This document shows, in pieces, positions 63,989 to 64,000 of a DNA stretch of 64,000 nucleotides. The DNA comes from Clostridium aestuarii (GTDB taxonomy: Bacteria > Bacillota > Clostridia > Clostridiales > Clostridiaceae). The stretch is from assembly GCF_026735135.1 (NCBI RefSeq), contig NZ_JAPQER010000002.1, forward strand, positions 1 to 64,000. The letters run 5' to 3'. The notes beneath the pieces are model-generated. The model ran no database searches. It saw only the letters and a list, made by a program, of their open reading frames with translations, and had not been told where the DNA came from. The position numbers and the translations under genes are program-made. The first letter of the stretch is position 1. Each line of letters begins with the position of its first letter.

Positions 63989-64000
63989 GCTGATATTTGT

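Overview
The window is AT-rich, spore-former DNA of a Clostridium (sensu stricto) type. The evidence is the very low GC, strong AGGAGG ribosome binding sites, frequent GTG/TTG starts, an intact spoIIA-sigF-spoVA sporulation block, MutS2, a long clostridial HflX and a CamA-like DNA methyltransferase. I cannot name the species from sequence alone. Nearly all genes lie on the + strand, running away from an rRNA operon whose 3' end opens the window.

Layout. 1-584: 3' end of 23S rRNA, tRNA-Asn, 5S rRNA, tRNA-Met, then a terminator. 687-12556: housekeeping genes (U32 protease/RNA-hydroxylase family, MutS2, DUF523, two tandem unknown paralogues, ribosomal protein L25/Ctc, phosphoglucomutase, a TPR protein, GalU). 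12825-42445: a surface-glycan locus of about 30 kb and 23 genes. It has a WbpM/PglF-like dehydratase; a WbpE-WbpA-WbpB-WbpD set plus a WbpI/MnaA-like epimerase for a 2,3-diacetamido uronic acid; a GDP-route legionaminic acid set (PtmE, LegB, LegC, LegG, LegI, LegF) with a sugar N-formyltransferase where the usual acetyltransferase LegH would be expected; a Wzx flippase; two Wzy/ligase-like proteins; a monotopic phosphoglycosyltransferase; a TagA-family transferase; four other family 2/4-type glycosyltransferases plus one unassigned GT-B-like enzyme; and a MurJ-like flippase. 42484-45655: nitroreductase, cyclodeaminase-family protein, CamA-like orphan adenine methyltransferase. 45853-49406: spoIIAA-spoIIAB-sigF, behind a near-perfect sigma-H promoter, then spoVAC-spoVAD-spoVAE. 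49443-52772 (minus strand): a class A penicillin-binding protein and hpt. 52910-61802: HflX with a JAMM-like N-terminal domain, an MTA/SAH deaminase-family amidohydrolase, small unknown proteins, a nucleotidyltransferase, a MocR regulator, a HEAT protein, YigZ and YebC. 62099-63781: a vanadium haloperoxidase-like protein. 63789-64000: promoter, 22-codon leader peptide and competing hairpins, an attenuator for a gene beyond the window.

How they fit together. The phosphoglucomutase and GalU can supply UDP-glucose. The glycan locus holds what a Wzx/Wzy pathway needs: precursors, priming enzyme, transferases, flippase and polymerase. It probably builds a cell-surface polymer or glycan with a nonulosonic acid, a diacetamido uronic acid and possibly a 4-amino-6-deoxy sugar. 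No flagellin, S-layer or oligosaccharyltransferase gene is in view, so the acceptor is unknown.

The most notable points are the terminal attenuator, the predicted N-formylated legionaminic acid, the CamA-like methyltransferase next to spoIIA, the JAMM-HflX fusion, a perfect 19-bp hairpin inside a glycosyltransferase gene, and an algal/bacterial-type vanadium haloperoxidase in an apparent anaerobe. All assignments come from reading motifs by eye; no database search was run.
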